DNA of 64,000 nucleotides from Bin80 sp965215475 (GCA_965215475.1 OZ244061.1:1860001-1924000), one strand, 5' to 3'; shown: positions 1-9,944, numbered from the stretch's first letter. The notes: generated by a model not told the origin, from the letters alone. A program made the numbers and translations.

Positions 1-55
1 CTTGCAATTGCCTTTACGGTATTGCTATTAGGAGGATTTGCCATCATCAGATTTC

Positions 56-1651
56 TTACTTGATCAGCATAACCCTGGTTCCGGTCGTATATTGACCCGC
101 TTGGACGCGAATATAATAGCTTCCGCTTGGTAGCTGGCCGGCATCAAAGGTGAGGATATGTTCCCCTGCAGATAGAATTCCATCTTCCAGTAGGTCAACA
201 GAGCGGCCAAGCAGATCTATAACTTCCGCACGCACTTTAGTCTGCTCGGGTAACGTGAGTACGGCCGAAGTAACTGGATTAAATGGATTGGGATAGGCAG
301 GAGAGAGCGAGAAGATCTCAGGGATTTTTGCGGAAGCTTCGTTGTGTGTGATTGTAACCAGGAGAGGATCCAATATGATCAATCCGTCAGGATCACTCCC
401 AACGATGGTGGTGCCACTATTAGGAAAACGATAATTACTCCATGCCCCCGAAAAAGAGGTAAGATCTGACGTATCTGTATCAAAGAAAGCGATTTCCCTA
501 GGTTGATTGATGTTCGAAATATCTACGATGCGAAGTCCTTCCCCGTAGTTGGAAGCAAACATGTAATCACCATACACATAGAGATTGTGGTCAGGTCCCG
601 TGGAGGCAAAATCGAATTCCGAGTGAAAAATCGGGTCATCAAGGTCAGAAAGATCCCAAATAATGGTCCGTGTGTTGTTGACATCGGAATTGTTTGATTC
701 ATCGAATTCGTCATTCATGAGGAAATACTCCTGATCAGGTGTCAACCATCCTTGATGCGAGTATCCCACATTTGGATAGCTTGCCGAAGACAAAGCTATG
801 GGGTTACTTTTGTCCGTTACATCAGCGATACTGATATGGGACTCATTTGAACCGATACAGATCTCATGTCCCTGATATTTTTTATCCGGTCCGCGATAGA
901 TGACACATTGAGCATCGTGCGTGTATCCATCACGGAATTTTCCTGTCTCCAGATCTGCAAAACATCCTGCATAGGTGGGGTTGGCTGGATTTTGAATGTT
1001 TACAATATGAAGTCCTCTGCCACCACAAACATCTTTTACGCCTTGCTCGGACGTTGAAGGAGAATAACCAGTAATGTAAGCAAAGCCAGATTCCTCGTTA
1101 ATGGCGAGATTGTGGGCGGGAGAAATACCATCATAATGGGCGATCGGTTGAAAATTTCTAGGAATGCCGTCAAATTCACGTAGCTGACGGAGATCGAAAA
1201 CCTGCATTCCATTATCGGGTCCATCCGCTGTCACATACATATGATTTTTGTAAACTTTCATATCTCGCCAAATGATCAATTTTTCCGAAGTATGACCAAG
1301 AAGTTTTCCTTGATAGATGGGGTTGATGGGGTCGGTCACGTCTACGAATGCTACAGAGTTACTAGTGCCTACGAGGGCATATTCACGTTTGGTATCAGGA
1401 TCCGTCCATCCCCATATATCGTTCAGAATGGGCCCTCTTAGTTCCCCTTCCTTTGCGCCTGCGTCCAGATCAATCTTAGATACCCGTGCAAGGAGATCAA
1501 TATTACTGCAGGCATGATTGTCTGCTACATTGTTGATGCACGGTATACGTGATCCACGAATGGTTGATTGAGAAACTTGTGCCCATGCTGTCTGACACAT
1601 GCATAGGAAAACCAATCCTAAGCACCAAACTTTCATCATGAAATTTTTCAA
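56..1651 (-). CDS. Secreted choice-of-anchor-B (LVIVD-type) beta-propeller protein with T9SS sorting domain
   Basis: A 531-residue secreted protein of unknown specific role. Residues 1-25 are a signal peptide ending in TAWAQ. Residues about 60-440 form the choice-of-anchor-B region, with repeated blades such as GWTDPDTKREYALVG, FVDVTDP and LRIVDISNINQP. The last 80 residues are a type IX secretion sorting domain: a PNPFNP start, a DLLGR turn, LPSGSYYIRV and a final RVMLIK. Such tails direct outer-membrane passage and surface attachment or release in Bacteroidota. The gene is transcribed away from the rescue-factor gene at 1817. The same propeller domain recurs, without the sorting tail, in the protein at 58395-60713. 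The start at 1651 is chosen because it gives the signal peptide. The family assignment is firm; the ligand or activity is not known. Confidence 0.85.
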   Translation of the reverse strand: MKNFMMKVWCLGLVFLCMCQTAWAQVSQSTIRGSRIPCINNVADNHACSNIDLLARVSKIDLDAGAKEGELRGPILNDIWGWTDPDTKREYALVGTSNSVAFVDVTDPINPIYQGKLLGHTSEKLIIWRDMKVYKNHMYVTADGPDNGMQVFDLRQLREFDGIPRNFQPIAHYDGISPAHNLAINEESGFAYITGYSPSTSEQGVKDVCGGRGLHIVNIQNPANPTYAGCFADLETGKFRDGYTHDAQCVIYRGPDKKYQGHEICIGSNESHISIADVTDKSNPIALSSASYPNVGYSHQGWLTPDQEYFLMNDEFDESNNSDVNNTRTIIWDLSDLDDPIFHSEFDFASTGPDHNLYVYGDYMFASNYGEGLRIVDISNINQPREIAFFDTDTSDLTSFSGAWSNYRFPNSGTTIVGSDPDGLIILDPLLVTITHNEASAKIPEIFSLSPAYPNPFNPVTSAVLTLPEQTKVRAEVIDLLGRSVDLLEDGILSAGEHILTFDAGQLPSGSYYIRVQAGQYTTGTRVMLIK

Positions 1652-1816
1652 AAAATATGCATCAGTACCGGATTTCCCTGAAATTGTTCATTCAAGTCTG
1701 AAATCTACCCATGCACGGTAAATGTACGGTCTCAATTGGATGAGTGAGGCGTATCTTCAGGAGGAACACGAACCAATCAACTCTAAGCAGATCGACAATG
1801 CGTTATCTTTCACGGC

Positions 1817-3394
1817 ATGTTAAACAATTATTATCTCCTACGTAGACTTGCACACGTTTGGGATCACTCACTCCGCGGTGCTACGGTCTCGGATGCCTGG
1901 TGTCACGCTCCAGGAGAGTTAATTATCTCTTTCGAGCATCATTCCTCGGTTATAGCGATCTCGTTTCTAACCCATACGCCGATTGTTGGTGTGTTTCGGC
2001 GAGGCGATGTAGGGCGCCCCCGGCGTAACACAAAATCTCTTCTTCGTGCGCTACATAGGCAGTCAATCATCAAGGTGTGTATTTCCAAGGGAGATCGAAT
2101 TTTAATTTTGAAGTTTACAGGGGGACTTCAACTTCATGCACATCTTTATGGAAGTCGAGCGAATATACTGTTGGGAAATAATACAGGGCATGTTCAGGAA
2201 TCATTTCGTAAGAGTACTACGGAACAGTTCCCCAAAGCACGGATCATACCAGAACCCGAGAGTTTAGCAGAATTTATGTCCCAATGGGAGCAAGCAAAGG
2301 GCAATCTGACGAAGGCTTTACAGCGGATTTATGTTCGATTTAATCGAGACCAAGCTACTGAGGTTATGAAGTTGCATGGGAAAGCCAATCCGCCGGATGC
2401 GGCTCTGATTTATGAAGCTGCACAGGAACTGCATCTTCGATTGATGGGTACTCAGGAGCCATTATATATTTACCGGGATGTGCCTGCAATTTCCTTGATA
2501 CCTCTCCGTGAGCAAGGTGAAGAAGATGTGCAGATATACAGAGATCTTGATGAGGGAGTATGTGCGTATGCACAACACATCCTATCCGCGAAAGCTTACC
2601 GTGAACAATATGTGCCCCTGCGGAAAAATCTTGTTCAAATGCTAGACAAAGCCGAGAGATCAGCGGAGCGAATGAGGATAGAACGATCCAAACCTTCACG
2701 TGCAAAGGAATACGAACGGACTGGGCATATTTTGATGGCTTCTCCACCACTACCAGCGGGGGCATCTCATGTAGAACTAGAGGATGCATTTCATCCTGGA
2801 TCTACGGTGACCATTTCTTTGAATCCGGCATTGAATTCGATGCAGAATGCCGAGCGCTATTATTCCAAGGCGCGCAAGGCGCGCAAGGCTCGCGAACATC
2901 TGGATACGCTCATCCAACAGGCGGAAGAAAAAGTAGTCCTGCACCAAGCCGAGCTTGAGGAGCTGGAAAATGCGAAAACCTATAACCAGTTGAAAGCGTT
3001 TCAGAAGAAACGTGTCAAGGTAGGGTCCCCTGGAACACTTTTCCGACGTTACGTTCTCGCTTCTAAATATGAATTATGGGTTGGCCGGAATGCAAAGGAA
3101 GGTGAGATCTTGACCTTTCGACATGCCCGCCCATTTGATTTGTGGCTCCATGCGCGTGGGGTAAGTGGGGCTCATGCAGTACTCAGACTTCCTGCACGTG
3201 ATGATCAGCCGAGTGCTTATTTGATCGAACAGGCCGCATCCATTGCAGCCTGGCATAGCAAGGCGCGTACCCATAGTATCGCTCCAGTGATCGTAACCCC
3301 TAAAAAATATGTTCGTAAGATGCGTGGAGCTCCGATGGGGCAAGTTATGGTAAGTCGAGAAGAGGTGGTGATGGTTGAACCCGCACTTCCATGA
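1817..3394 (+). CDS. rqcH: RqcH / Rqc2 homologue (NFACT family), ribosome quality control
   Basis: A 525-residue NFACT protein. Bacterial RqcH binds the split 50S subunit carrying a stalled peptidyl-tRNA and recruits tRNA-Ala to build a C-terminal alanine tail that marks the chain for proteolysis. Visible support: an N-terminal NFACT-N domain with the D93-R94 pair in KGDRILILKF, equivalent to the DR pair needed for tRNA binding; a charged coiled-coil middle (about 265-400, with KARKARKARE and QAEEKVVLHQAELEELE); and a C-terminal NFACT-R domain beginning near YELWVGRNAKEGEILTF with the DLWLHARGVSGAH signature. It is slightly shorter than the roughly 570 residues of the Bacillus protein. It overlaps the 5' extension of the next frame, but the likely uppP start lies 37 bp downstream of its stop, so the two may be co-transcribed. 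Confidence 0.85.
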   Translation: MLNNYYLLRRLAHVWDHSLRGATVSDAWCHAPGELIISFEHHSSVIAISFLTHTPIVGVFRRGDVGRPRRNTKSLLRALHRQSIIKVCISKGDRILILKFTGGLQLHAHLYGSRANILLGNNTGHVQESFRKSTTEQFPKARIIPEPESLAEFMSQWEQAKGNLTKALQRIYVRFNRDQATEVMKLHGKANPPDAALIYEAAQELHLRLMGTQEPLYIYRDVPAISLIPLREQGEEDVQIYRDLDEGVCAYAQHILSAKAYREQYVPLRKNLVQMLDKAERSAERMRIERSKPSRAKEYERTGHILMASPPLPAGASHVELEDAFHPGSTVTISLNPALNSMQNAERYYSKARKARKAREHLDTLIQQAEEKVVLHQAELEELENAKTYNQLKAFQKKRVKVGSPGTLFRRYVLASKYELWVGRNAKEGEILTFRHARPFDLWLHARGVSGAHAVLRLPARDDQPSAYLIEQAASIAAWHSKARTHSIAPVIVTPKKYVRKMRGAPMGQVMVSREEVVMVEPALP

Positions 3395-3431
3395 AAGATT
3401 TTTCCCTTACTCTAACAATACAGTTATCTCA

Positions 3432-4232
3432 ATGACGTGGTGGCAGGCGGCGATTCTCGGACTTCTGCAGGGCTTGACGGAGTTTTTACCTGTTTCTTCA
3501 TCGGGACACTTAGTATTGGCTCAGCATATATTAGGTTTGCAGCTTACCCCGGATGTAACCTTCGAGGTATTTCTTCATGCCGGAACCGCTTTGAGCATCC
3601 TGATCGTCTATAGGGACCGATTAGGAGTAATCCTAAGCGGATTTGTTCGCACTCTGATGCATCCCCAGAAATCTTACCAAGACCACCCACATGCGCGATT
3701 TACATGGCAGATCATCTTTGCAAGCATTCCAGCTGGTTTAGCGTACATATTTCTTGACACCCAACTGGAATGGACTTATGCGCGTCCCTGGTTCGCATGT
3801 GTGATGTTGATTCTTACTGGGATATTCCTAGCCTCTACTTTACTCGCTCGATCTGAAGGCGGTGAGATGACTCTACAGAAATCTATCCTGATGGGGATCG
3901 CTCAAGCGGTTTCACTTCTTCCCGGAATGTCCCGATCAGGCACTACGATCAGTACGGGATTATTATCTGGGATCAAACCTGAAACTGCAGCGGATTTTTC
4001 ATTTATGATGGTTTTGCCCGCCATTGCTGGAGCGACGATGATCAAAGGAATCGGATTAATTCAGTCCACGGAAACGATCAATTGGTTTCCAGTACTACTT
4101 GGCACAACCATTGCGTTCGTCACCGGAATATTTGCAATTCATGCCGTTCTTGGGTTCGTTCGACGTGGCCGACTGCACATATTTGCTTTTTACTGCGTAG
4201 GAATGGGAATACTTGGACTATTTTTTCTTTAG
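3432..4232 (+). CDS. uppP: Undecaprenyl-diphosphatase UppP (BacA)
   Basis: A 266-residue integral membrane phosphatase that converts undecaprenyl pyrophosphate to undecaprenyl phosphate, recycling the lipid carrier for peptidoglycan and polysaccharide synthesis; overproduction gives bacitracin tolerance in other species. The two family signatures are clear: GLLQGLTEFLPVSSSGHL near residues 10-27 (E17, S22-24, H26) and LLPGMSRSG at 162-170 with R168. About eight hydrophobic segments follow. The reading frame is open from 3375, but the ATG at 3432 (MTWWQAAILG) matches the usual start just before the first helix, so it is preferred. It lies between rqcH and an EcsC-family gene on the same strand. 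Confidence 0.93.
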   Translation: MTWWQAAILGLLQGLTEFLPVSSSGHLVLAQHILGLQLTPDVTFEVFLHAGTALSILIVYRDRLGVILSGFVRTLMHPQKSYQDHPHARFTWQIIFASIPAGLAYIFLDTQLEWTYARPWFACVMLILTGIFLASTLLARSEGGEMTLQKSILMGIAQAVSLLPGMSRSGTTISTGLLSGIKPETAADFSFMMVLPAIAGATMIKGIGLIQSTETINWFPVLLGTTIAFVTGIFAIHAVLGFVRRGRLHIFAFYCVGMGILGLFFL

Positions 4233-4260
4233 GCACAAAGATTCATCATTGTAAAAATTC

Positions 4261-5079
4261 ATGCAGCTTGGCGTTTATGAAAAATCTGTGCAGAAGGAGG
4301 TAGATGCGTGGTTGCGGGGAGATGGCTCTCTGGCATCTAGAGCCATGGATTGGGTTATGCGCCCTGTAGACTGGGCCGTAGAGCAGGGGGTGCCAACTCA
4401 ACTAGTAGATCAGATGAGCGACGCAATAGGTGCGTTTCTGTCTAAACTAAATGATGCCACCAAATGGGCCGTGGACCTGAGTGGCATCCTGTCTGAGGCG
4501 CGAAAAAAGGGACTAGAGGCTGAGAAGATTGAAGATTTACGTCATGCCCCCTTGGATACGCTCGATAAATTGGCTAGGGGACTGTTTACACAAAATACAG
4601 TCATGGCGGCACTCAGTGGTGGTGGAACGGGTTTGGGTGGTGCAGCTCTGATTGTAGCAGATATTCCTTTGCTTTTTGCGATCAACCTTCATCTCATCCA
4701 GAGGATTGGTGCAGCGTATGGATTTCCGATGACGGGGCCGGAACACGGGCCGATTATTTTATCGATCTATAATGCCGCTGCCGCAAATTCAAGAGAAGCG
4801 CGCAGTGGTGCGATGCATGAGGTTGGTATTGCGGCAGCTTCTTATGCAGGAGGTGGGACGTATCAAGGACGTGTGCGAGGATTTTTTTCCGACCAATCCC
4901 GCCATGTGCCGAGAGAGTTGGCAAAAAATCTTGTTGGTCGAAAACTATTACAGACCATTCCACTAGCTGGTGCGGCAGTAGGCGCCGGGGTAAATTACTG
5001 GTTCACCAGAGAAACAGCCGAGACAGCGTATATGTTATTCCGCTCATTGTACCTGGAATACAAAGATCGTCTCCGCTGA
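4261..5079 (+). CDS. EcsC family protein
   Basis: A 272-residue protein resembling the EcsC family. EcsC was named for the third gene of the Bacillus ecs ABC-transporter operon; its biochemical role is unsettled. The recognisable core is the central glycine- and alanine-rich amphipathic stretch (TVMAALSGGGTGLGGAALIVADIP, split here as residues about 116-140) followed by LFAINLHLIQRIGAAYGFP, which probably packs against or into the membrane. No EcsA/EcsB transporter genes are nearby. The gene follows uppP after 28 bp and ends in a strong intrinsic terminator that shares its stop codon, so it is likely the last gene of the transcript. Confidence 0.7.
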   Translation: MQLGVYEKSVQKEVDAWLRGDGSLASRAMDWVMRPVDWAVEQGVPTQLVDQMSDAIGAFLSKLNDATKWAVDLSGILSEARKKGLEAEKIEDLRHAPLDTLDKLARGLFTQNTVMAALSGGGTGLGGAALIVADIPLLFAINLHLIQRIGAAYGFPMTGPEHGPIILSIYNAAAANSREARSGAMHEVGIAAASYAGGGTYQGRVRGFFSDQSRHVPRELAKNLVGRKLLQTIPLAGAAVGAGVNYWFTRETAETAYMLFRSLYLEYKDRLR

Positions 5080-5100
5080 TTCGGTATGAATCAGCTTTTT
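5075..5100 (+). terminator. Intrinsic terminator of the rqcH-uppP-ecsC run
   Basis: A perfect 8-bp stem GCTGATTC / GAATCAGC with a five-base loop is followed directly by TTTTT at 5096-5100. The left arm contains the TGA stop codon of the EcsC-family gene (5077-5079), so termination sits right at the end of translation. Confidence 0.85.
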
Positions 5101-5202
5101 GATTTACGTTCGAGAGTGATAGAGAATTCATGGAAATTTTCTCGGCTGGGAATAGAGGGGGCCGTTATCACTAGATACGATTTTACCACACACATCCGAG
5201 CT

Positions 5203-8200
5203 CTAAACCCCCGGAGTCAGATAGGCATCAACTCGAGTAATTTCACCTGACCGGTCAAAAAGTGCCGAGCTCTCCTTATGTGAGAGCGTTAGATCTGGCC
5301 TCTCAATAGAAATTTTTCCTTGAATTTTCAGAAGTGGAACCTCCGAAAGGTGATATACGAAGAGAACTTGGCAATAGGTGAATGCAAGACTCTCCTGATT
5401 CAACTGGATAATCTGTTGTTTTCCATCAAGATCAAACCATTTGAATCGCTCAGGTTTTTGGCAGAATTCGGATCGGCGGAGCAATGCGGGATTAATGTCT
5501 AGGATTCCATTTGAAATTCGAAGCCCTAACTCTCCCCAACGACAAAGGATATCTTCTTTCACCTGACCGGTCAGACCTGGTTGCTGAGCCCCACCCCAAC
5601 TGGGAGTATGCGAATAGGCATCTTGTGGAAATGCGCCATATTTTTCAGGCGTTTGATTCCCTCCTAGGCTATTGCGAATTTCATAATAATGTTTGACCAA
5701 TGCTTTGCGGAATCTTACCGGAGCATTCGTATCGACTGCTTTCCAAAATGTGTCTTGTGTGGCTAAAAGCAGCTTGGAAATGATATGCCAATACACAGAT
5801 CCGAGACCTTCGTACTTAAAAAATCGACCCGAACGCCCTGTGAAAGATGCATGCTTGAATATCTTTTCGTAGAGGGTCAGAATCTGTGATCGATTATCAG
5901 GTGTGACTTTGTAGCCTTCGTTTTGCAAGGTGTCCAGGATATTACCCACTTCTACGGCATTCACCATTGCTGGATTAAAGTAATATTGACCGGTAACACT
6001 CCGGCTAATGAGTCGGTGATCCTCATTCTGGATCAACTTTCTGACCAATGAAAGCCGCACAATATCATTCGGAGAAATATGATTGCGCAAACTGAACTTG
6101 GGGAGTTTTTTCTCCGGATACAGCAGATAGCTGCTGTGTCGATTACTGTATAGAGAACTGTTTCTAAGCGCGTTCAGAAGATTCACAGCCTCCTGCGTAG
6201 TGAGACTATTTGAATCCAAAGCTGCGATCTGCCCTTCTAACATGAGTTGCAGTACTTCAATTTCAATGGAATTCTCTTCAGGGGAATGAAGCACGGTATA
6301 ACTGTTTACCAGTCCATCCTCCCGGATGGACTTCAGAAGTGTTGACTGGATTGCTTCAGAGGCAAGCTTGCAGAAATCTACTAAGGCATGTGCATCCAGT
6401 GAGATGGGTTCTTTCTGAAGCCCACGAGTATACAGGGTTGTCCGATATCGGCTGGCAGCATTTCCTAAAGCATTCATCACATCCAATCGATCCGAGGAAT
6501 TCGAGGCTTTACTACAGATCGTTAATGCATGCTGAACCTCATTCAACCAATCAGATACCTCTTTAGAAACCAAATAAGATGTCCCGCATGTTTGGTATAA
6601 ATTCCCGACAAACTTGAGGTATTTGTGTAAATGAAAGAGCGTCACCACAGAACAGCCCCAGCCCGCCAAGGCATTGTTTGCATCATTCCATTCTGGACGC
6701 TGTGTGTTTAGCCAGATTCCTCCTCCAGGCACCATTGCACAAAGTTTCGTAAGGGCAGGGACGAGGAGTTTTTCTGCAAGCGTCACAAGAAGTGGGATGC
6801 CCTCAGACGTCTGCAAAAGGTAGCCATCTGATCCCGTTTCTATGACCCGGGCAGATAGTGTTTGATGTAAATCCCAATCAAATTCTACGGAATGTTTCGG
6901 ATCGGCAAGGATCTGATCATAGTCCAATAGTCGGTATGGAGTTTGCACATAACTAAAGATGGGGAGATTCATTAACCTCACGAGGGGATCTGGATCATGT
7001 GCATATGTCCACTTCAACAGGCAGAGTAGATACGTGAGCTGATGATCTCCCCAATACCCGATGGTGGCCCATGGGTCGGATTCATCAGGGATCTCCCAAT
7101 CTACACCGCTGCGTCCAATCCGGTATGGGTTGTATCCATCGGCTGTAGATGCGTTGACAAAGGCCGTCAGCATTGCTGAATAGTACCGCGGATAGGATCT
7201 TCCTAGTGCTTCCCAGTTCTGAAATACATCTCTCCAGTTTCCCGAATAATCTAGCCGAAGCTCTCCCTTTTCATTGTGAGTACGAATTTCAAACAAATTC
7301 CAGGGTCGACTTGGATCTCCATGTCGCCTACTGTATGCCAGCGGCAAATATTCAGCAATTAGCCGGTGTAATTGTGGATCTTTCGGGGGAGACAATTGGG
7401 AAAGATCTACATTGTCTTCCAAGGATTTCAGATAAGGAGATGATGCAAGGCTACGATTCCGCACCGATACAAAACGAATCAGATCCTGTTTCTCCGCATA
7501 GTATCCACGAAGGGGGATTCCCCCTCGCATTGCGTTAAACAGAACATTGCTATAGTGACGCAGATCATGGATACTTTGAGCTGTTTTCTGTAGACCATCT
7601 GCACCCGCAATACGTTTTTGTAGATCCGTGGTATCTTGTTGTTCCTGCTGCCGCAGTTTTCGAATAAATAGAGAAGGTTTCTCTAAAGCGGTTTGTAATT
7701 CGATCAGATTGCCTACATGTTGATCTACCTCCGCAATCAAGTCCCATGATATCGCACGTTCTTTTGTGAGGCGGACACTACGTTCAATCAAGTACGAACC
7801 TCGTTGGCCAAGGATTGAGTGTTCCGTACTTAGTTGTTTCCCCTCACGATAGTTATCTAATTGTGCCGTGGACAGCAGGATTGAGTCTAGACGGGGCCCA
7901 TTTTGCCATACGAGTGTAGAACGTAATGATTCCTCTGGAACGGGATGATCCACGATCAGAGAACTCAGCGAAAAAACACCAACCTGTTTTTCCAACTCAC
8001 TCACCTTATAGGCATCAACCAGTGTACTGCGAGATCTTTGGAGTTCTGCACTCACTCCGGAAGGCAGAATATTGGAAATTCCATCCAGCACGCCAATCCG
8101 CATAGGATAATGCCACGTGCTTTCCAGCCGAGCACGTCGAATAAATCCAAAAGAATTGACACACTGCCAACTGTACGAAAAAAGAAGACTGAGATCTTTG

Positions 8201-8670
8201 TTGAATTCCTCGAATAACAATTTATTTCCAGTAGTATTCTTATATAGATTCCGTTCAATTCGGTAGATCCCCCGTTGCCCAGGATTAAATGGCTCCCAGA
8301 GCATAGTTCGGTTCGAGCGATCTATGCGCACCAGTGTAACACTCCCGGTATGGGATGCTGCATGATGAAGCTTGTCGTCAGTGATATACGGAAATAGAGC
8401 ATGGTTGGCATTTTTACGGCCGGCCGTCAATGCTCCTGAGCTGGAAATGAAAAGCCAATGATCTCCTGTACTAGCCAGGGTAATCAGGAAAGGAGTCAGT
8501 CGGTCATAATTAGAAATCCTGTACCATGATTCGCCATAACGCTGAACGAGTTGCCCCGAGCATACACCCCACGGAGGGTGTAGCTTTGTATGCCCAGCAA
8601 AGATGCCTTGAAAATCACTACTCTGAGACGAGGAACGGGATGTTGGCGTGCGCTGCACTTCCTTGGCCAT
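5203..8670 (-). CDS. Very large cytosolic protein, possibly a GH94/GH149/GH161-like glycoside phosphorylase
   Basis: About 1,155 residues, no signal peptide or membrane segment. Recognisable stretches include YSGNWRDVFQNWEALG, NASTADGYNPYRI, IGYWGDHQ and PEWNDANNALAG (about residues 659-670 from this start). The last resembles the DWND region around the catalytic aspartate of GH94-type phosphorylases, and the helical pattern around it suits an (alpha/alpha)6 barrel after a beta-sandwich region; this is recognition by eye only. It is the third gene of an operon with a sugar porter and a secreted glycosidase, which fits phosphorolysis of imported oligosaccharides. The frame is open back to an ATG at 8718; the ATG at 8670 (MAKEVQRTPTSR) is preferred but still overlaps the upstream gene by 53 bp, and neither start has a clear ribosome-binding site. 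The enzyme activity is an inference. Confidence 0.45.
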   Translation of the reverse strand: MAKEVQRTPTSRSSSQSSDFQGIFAGHTKLHPPWGVCSGQLVQRYGESWYRISNYDRLTPFLITLASTGDHWLFISSSGALTAGRKNANHALFPYITDDKLHHAASHTGSVTLVRIDRSNRTMLWEPFNPGQRGIYRIERNLYKNTTGNKLLFEEFNKDLSLLFSYSWQCVNSFGFIRRARLESTWHYPMRIGVLDGISNILPSGVSAELQRSRSTLVDAYKVSELEKQVGVFSLSSLIVDHPVPEESLRSTLVWQNGPRLDSILLSTAQLDNYREGKQLSTEHSILGQRGSYLIERSVRLTKERAISWDLIAEVDQHVGNLIELQTALEKPSLFIRKLRQQEQQDTTDLQKRIAGADGLQKTAQSIHDLRHYSNVLFNAMRGGIPLRGYYAEKQDLIRFVSVRNRSLASSPYLKSLEDNVDLSQLSPPKDPQLHRLIAEYLPLAYSRRHGDPSRPWNLFEIRTHNEKGELRLDYSGNWRDVFQNWEALGRSYPRYYSAMLTAFVNASTADGYNPYRIGRSGVDWEIPDESDPWATIGYWGDHQLTYLLCLLKWTYAHDPDPLVRLMNLPIFSYVQTPYRLLDYDQILADPKHSVEFDWDLHQTLSARVIETGSDGYLLQTSEGIPLLVTLAEKLLVPALTKLCAMVPGGGIWLNTQRPEWNDANNALAGWGCSVVTLFHLHKYLKFVGNLYQTCGTSYLVSKEVSDWLNEVQHALTICSKASNSSDRLDVMNALGNAASRYRTTLYTRGLQKEPISLDAHALVDFCKLASEAIQSTLLKSIREDGLVNSYTVLHSPEENSIEIEVLQLMLEGQIAALDSNSLTTQEAVNLLNALRNSSLYSNRHSSYLLYPEKKLPKFSLRNHISPNDIVRLSLVRKLIQNEDHRLISRSVTGQYYFNPAMVNAVEVGNILDTLQNEGYKVTPDNRSQILTLYEKIFKHASFTGRSGRFFKYEGLGSVYWHIISKLLLATQDTFWKAVDTNAPVRFRKALVKHYYEIRNSLGGNQTPEKYGAFPQDAYSHTPSWGGAQQPGLTGQVKEDILCRWGELGLRISNGILDINPALLRRSEFCQKPERFKWFDLDGKQQIIQLNQESLAFTYCQVLFVYHLSEVPLLKIQGKISIERPDLTLSHKESSALFDRSGEITRVDAYLTPGV

Positions 8671-9943
8671 CTGTAATATCAATAAATAATCTATATGCAC
8701 CTGGCTCTGACGGCGCATTAAAATGGACCTGCCCGCCCCGTATGGTTAGGAACAGATCAGGGATAAGTGGTGGCTCGGCTTCGTCATCCCCACCATGCCC
8801 CACCTCTCTGGCTTCGGGGCGAATACTCCAATGATAACGAAGAGAATCTCTCTCAGAGTCAGACGCAATAACCGTACTGGAGACCTCTACTCCTGCGGCC
8901 AATTCGATATTGGCCGATGCTTGCATGCCATTGAGAGTAAAAGCGTCAATCTTGGGAGACAGATTTGATGGCCATGAACCGGTCCATTTGTACTCCATGA
9001 CATCCACCGCAGCGGTCTTATCTCCGTCAGGCATAAACATTCCGTACCACGTCGCCGTGCGCTCTTGCTTTTGCCCCCAGAGGAATACGTAGGATCCGAT
9101 GCACTGAATGGTATCAGAGGCGATCGCGATTTCATAGCGTTGATCATACCAATTTGCTTTGACCGTAGAATTGTTTTCAATCGGTGCTCCCCAGGATGTG
9201 GTCGGTACTTCCCAATGACCGGTTGCTCCCCATTCGGTCACAACATACGGGCCGGTCCAACCTGATTCTTTCAGATAACGTGGCAGATTGACAATATCAG
9301 CATACATTTGAATCCCAAGTAGATCCAAATCGGGAGCACGAGCTTTGATCTGTTGAATCAGTTCAGGCTGGATTCCAGCCAGCATGGTTAGGGTTGGATG
9401 ATTCCCATCAACTTCATGGATCATTTTGGAAATATCATTGACCGCATCCCAGACCAGGGGATTTGATGCTCCCAGATTTAATTCATTCCCGATGCCCCAC
9501 ATCAGTAGTGCGGGATGATCCTTGTAAAGAAGTACCTCCTCTCGCACTCGTGCTAACTGGGAGGCAACTGCCGCCGAGTCACTATAGTCAAAATTGAATA
9601 TTCCCCTCCCCGTCCCTGATCTTTCACGGGCGATCTCAATACCCATGGTGACCATCAATCCGTTTGCCTGTGCGCGGTCAAGTACTTCCATACCACTACT
9701 TTGACCATTATCCGTCCGCCATGTACGAAAGGAATTTGCACCGTGAGTGACCAGAGCCTCGATATTTCCGAATTCAAGGCCTGCTCCATGGATATAAAAC
9801 GGGTCGCCGTCTTTGAAAAGTTGATATTTTCCGTCTACATGGCGGATTTCCACGATAGCAGGCTGTTGCGCCTGTATCAGGCTAGCCCTGGGCAGAAATA
9901 ATAGGCATAGAGATAGAAAGACAAGATATCGGTAAAAAACCAT
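8618..9943 (-). CDS. Secreted TIM-barrel glycoside hydrolase (GH2/GH5-like, clan GH-A)
   Basis: A 441-residue exported glycosidase. Start at 9943 (MVFYRYLVFLSLCLL) gives a signal peptide ending near IQAQQ; the frame is open a further 11 codons upstream. The catalytic barrel (about 30-340) shows the clan GH-A signatures: MWGIGNELN with acid/base E154 and VVTEWGATGHWE with nucleophile E237, with GANSFRTWRT near the first strands. Residues about 345-441 look like an Ig/PKD-type beta-sandwich (DAFTLNGMQASANIELAAGV). It starts one base after the stop of the sugar-porter gene and overlaps the start of the large phosphorylase-like gene, so the three are one operon. A beta-glucan or related oligosaccharide is a reasonable guess at substrate, not shown by the sequence. 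Confidence 0.75.
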   Translation of the reverse strand: MVFYRYLVFLSLCLLFLPRASLIQAQQPAIVEIRHVDGKYQLFKDGDPFYIHGAGLEFGNIEALVTHGANSFRTWRTDNGQSSGMEVLDRAQANGLMVTMGIEIARERSGTGRGIFNFDYSDSAAVASQLARVREEVLLYKDHPALLMWGIGNELNLGASNPLVWDAVNDISKMIHEVDGNHPTLTMLAGIQPELIQQIKARAPDLDLLGIQMYADIVNLPRYLKESGWTGPYVVTEWGATGHWEVPTTSWGAPIENNSTVKANWYDQRYEIAIASDTIQCIGSYVFLWGQKQERTATWYGMFMPDGDKTAAVDVMEYKWTGSWPSNLSPKIDAFTLNGMQASANIELAAGVEVSSTVIASDSERDSLRYHWSIRPEAREVGHGGDDEAEPPLIPDLFLTIRGGQVHFNAPSEPGAYRLFIDITDGQGSAAHANIPFLVSE

Positions 9944-9944
9944 T

